Source of the DNA: Asanoa hainanensis
GTDB taxonomy: Bacteria; Actinomycetota; Actinomycetes; Mycobacteriales; Micromonosporaceae
NCBI RefSeq assembly: GCF_900188485.1
Contig: NZ_FZPH01000018.1
Location: 62,001 to 126,000 of the forward strand
Length of the DNA stretch: 64,000 nucleotides
Direction of reading: 5' to 3'
Shown here: positions 62,383-64,000 of the stretch, piece after piece
Numbering within the stretch: the stretch's first letter is position 1
Layout: the number at the start of each line of letters is the position of its first letter
Position numbers and translations under genes: made by a program
The notes under the pieces: model-generated
The model's database searches: none
What the model was told of the DNA's origin: nothing
The model's input: only the letters and a program-made list of their open reading frames with translations

Positions 62383-63645
62383 TCACTCGCCGGCGTCGCC
62401 TTGGGGGGAGGCGGTGCCGGCTGGCGCCGGGGTGGCCGGCGGCGTCGCGACCGGGTCCGGTTGGCGCGGGGCGGTGGTGGTCGGGGCGTTGGGCAGGACG
62501 ATGCCGCGGATCGTCAGGTAGACCGCGTGCACGGCCAGGACGCGCTCGACCTCGTCGAGGATCGGGGCGAAGAACTGGTGCCGCTGTTCCGCGTCGATCA
62601 TCGAGGTGACGGCGAAGTACATGCTCCCGAACCCGGCCAGCACCGCGGCGTTCTTCAGCAGCGCGACCGGGATCGAGCCCAGCATGGCCGGCTCCTCGCC
62701 GATCCACTGCTTGGCCGTCTCCCTGGTCACCATCAGGAAACCCAGCAGCACGAAGAAGCCGAACAGGCCGAGCCCGACCACGGCCGCCTGTACGAGCTGG
62801 CGCGTGGCCAGGATGACCAGCAGGTTCGTGACCTGGCCGTTGGCCAGCCGCACCGGCGCGAGCGGCTTCCCGTCCGGTGCCACGTCGGCCATGTCCACCA
62901 TGGACAGCGGCGTGCGCTTGCAGGCGTGGCTGAGCCGGTCCGGACGCAGGTCGCGCTCGACCCGGCCGATCTCGTCGCGCAGCCGGCCGGCGCTGGCCAG
63001 GATGGTCACCGCCGCGAACAGCGCCAGCACCCAGCCGACCCGGTCCCAGCCGAGCCGGTGCATCGCCTGCCACAGCTCACCGGTGAAGAAGAAGAACAAC
63101 GTCACGAACAGCAGCATCGGCAGCGCCCGCCCCTGCAGCCGCAGGCTGTTGCGCATGTCGTCGATGGCGTGCCGGACGGCACTGCGCAGCAGGGGCAGCA
63201 GGCCGTAGGTGACCACCAGGTAGCCGCCGGCGGTGGTCGCCACGGCGGCCAGCAGGTATTTGGTCACTCCCTCGCCGGACCATCCGTCTGTGAGCGCCGT
63301 CAGCGGCACGGCGGCCAGCAGGAGGGCGTACCCGGCCAGCAAGGTCCACGCGGTGAATAGCGAGAACCTGGGCATCCGCCGGCTCAGGGCGGCCAGCGCG
63401 GGCCAGGCGGCGAGGGCGGCGACGACGGCCGCGAGCCCGATCAGGTCGTGGGTCCGCCCTTCGGCGCCGGCGGCCAGCGAGCCGAACCAGGCGAGATCGA
63501 CGACCGCGATCATGCCCAGGTACGGCGCCATGCGGGGGAGCACGTGCCGGCGGAAGTCGTACCCGGCGATCATCTGTGGCACGCCGCGCCGGACGAACCA
63601 GCGCTCGGTCTGCCGGACGAGGGCGCGGGATGCGGTGAGCGGCAC
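62383..63645 (-). CDS. Multi-pass membrane protein, unknown function
   Basis: A 420-residue protein with about nine hydrophobic segments (MIAVVDLAWFGSLAAG, LIGLAAVVAALAAWPALAAL, LLAGYALLLAAVPLTAL, TTAGGYLVVTYGLLPLL, LPMLLFVTLFFFFTGEL, WVLALFAAVTILASAG, VVGLGLFGFFVLLGFLMV and others), a soluble loop with RVERDLRPDRL, and a Pro/Thr-rich C-terminal tail (PTTTAPRQPDPVATPPATPA). I do not recognise the family. GTG 63645 is the start. Confidence 0.8.
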   Translation of the reverse strand: MPLTASRALVRQTERWFVRRGVPQMIAGYDFRRHVLPRMAPYLGMIAVVDLAWFGSLAAGAEGRTHDLIGLAAVVAALAAWPALAALSRRMPRFSLFTAWTLLAGYALLLAAVPLTALTDGWSGEGVTKYLLAAVATTAGGYLVVTYGLLPLLRSAVRHAIDDMRNSLRLQGRALPMLLFVTLFFFFTGELWQAMHRLGWDRVGWVLALFAAVTILASAGRLRDEIGRVERDLRPDRLSHACKRTPLSMVDMADVAPDGKPLAPVRLANGQVTNLLVILATRQLVQAAVVGLGLFGFFVLLGFLMVTRETAKQWIGEEPAMLGSIPVALLKNAAVLAGFGSMYFAVTSMIDAEQRHQFFAPILDEVERVLAVHAVYLTIRGIVLPNAPTTTAPRQPDPVATPPATPAPAGTASPQGDAGE

Positions 63646-63723
63646 GCACTGATGGTGCCAGGCGTGGGTCCGCGGCGCCCGCCCCGCACGTTCGTGTGAT
63701 GGAGTCTCCGGGGCGAAGTGGGG

Positions 63724-63729
63724 TAGCTT
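63724..63729 (+). promoter_or_regulatory. -10-like TAGCTT before hpt
   Basis: TAGCTT ends seven bases before GTG 63737. Confidence 0.45.
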
Positions 63730-63736
63730 GTGCCGC

Positions 63737-64000
63737 GTGGAACACGCGCACGTGATCGACGACGTGGCCGAGGTCCTCGCGACCGAAGACGAGATCGCCG
63801 CCCGGGTTTCCGAGTTGGCCGCGCGGATCGAGGCCGACTACGCGGGGCGTGACCTGCTCCTGGTAGGGGTGCTCAACGGGGCGGCCACCGTGACGGTGGA
63901 CCTGGCCCGCGCCCTGCACCGGCACGTGGAGATCACCTGGATGGGGATCACCTCGTACGGGGCCGGCCAGGGCGGTTCCGGAGCGGTCCGGCTCCGCAAG
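63737..64000 (+). CDS. hpt: Hypoxanthine phosphoribosyltransferase, N-terminal part (cut by window edge)
   Basis: The 88 visible residues match HPRT N-termini: VLATEDEIAARVSELAARIEADYAGRDLLLVGVLNGAATVTVDLARAL, then ITWMGITSYGAG. HPRT adds phosphoribosyl to hypoxanthine and guanine. The pyrophosphate-loop residue after VGVL is Asn where Lys is usual (VGVLKGA), and the segment after SYG is Gly-rich (AGQGGSGAV). It might be a second, divergent paralogue. The catalytic domain lies beyond the window. Confidence 0.8.
   Translation, partial: MEHAHVIDDVAEVLATEDEIAARVSELAARIEADYAGRDLLLVGVLNGAATVTVDLARALHRHVEITWMGITSYGAGQGGSGAVRLRK

Overview
The window is a chromosomal segment of a high-G+C actinobacterium. 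Gene order (infB, rbfA, nrnA, truB, ribF, rpsO, pnp, M16 protease, dapB, then thyX, dapA, RNase J, ftsK, rimO, pgsA, cinA, clgR, pspA, pspM), an F420-type oxidoreductase, GTG starts and many -10-like hexamers placed 6-8 bases before start codons all fit this phylum. The protein style and the intergenic repeats suggest a Micromonosporaceae member (Micromonospora, Actinoplanes and relatives); that family assignment is inference.

Layout. 1-12.9 kb: translation and RNA-metabolism core (infB fragment, YlxP-like DUF503, rbfA, nrnA, two small membrane proteins, MATE transporter, truB, ribF, rpsO, pnp, M16 peptidase, dapB). 12.9-19.3 kb: carbohydrate module with a glycosidase of the debranching-enzyme type, a divergent LacI regulator, a lipoprotein sugar-binding protein and two permeases without their own ATPase. 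19.4-27.3 kb: one gene for a secreted protein of about 2,490 residues (eleven tandem repeats, then a zinc-peptidase HEFFH region), followed by a small anchored protein. 27.3-38.3 kb: accessory genes (two VOC proteins, a LuxR-HTH/ATPase regulator, acetyltransferases, GT87 mannosyltransferase-like protein, YcaQ-like glycosylase, DUF2752 protein with a minisatellite, transposase remnant, repeat cluster, DUF4097 and an RHH regulator). 38.4-41.8 kb: thyX, dapA, RNase J. 41.8-49.6 kb: accessory genes (two kinase-fold phosphotransferases, a phage-type lysin, glutamate decarboxylase with a class II amidotransferase, DUF2784, YbjN proteins). 49.8-58.9 kb: ftsK, ornithine cyclodeaminase-like protein, rimO, pgsA, cinA, and the clgR-pspA-pspM envelope-stress set. 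59-64 kb: Nei glycosylase, SAM hydrolase, acetyltransferase, F420-type oxidoreductase, membrane protein and the start of hpt.

How the parts fit. pnp, RNase J and NrnA form an RNA-decay set; dapB and dapA supply diaminopimelate and lysine; thyX makes dTMP; FtsK, PgsA and ClgR/PspA/PspM serve chromosome segregation and the membrane. The glycosidase/LacI/ABC module looks like one sugar regulon with palindromic operators in its divergent promoter. The most unusual items are the giant secreted peptidase-like protein, a dispersed palindromic repeat found at both ends of the window, an RHH regulator whose promoter carries two TGACGTCA operators, a ClgR-type box inside cinA, head-to-head overlapping start codons at 31.96 kb, and a large set of probable leaderless promoters. 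No tRNA, rRNA, CRISPR array or intact insertion sequence was seen.
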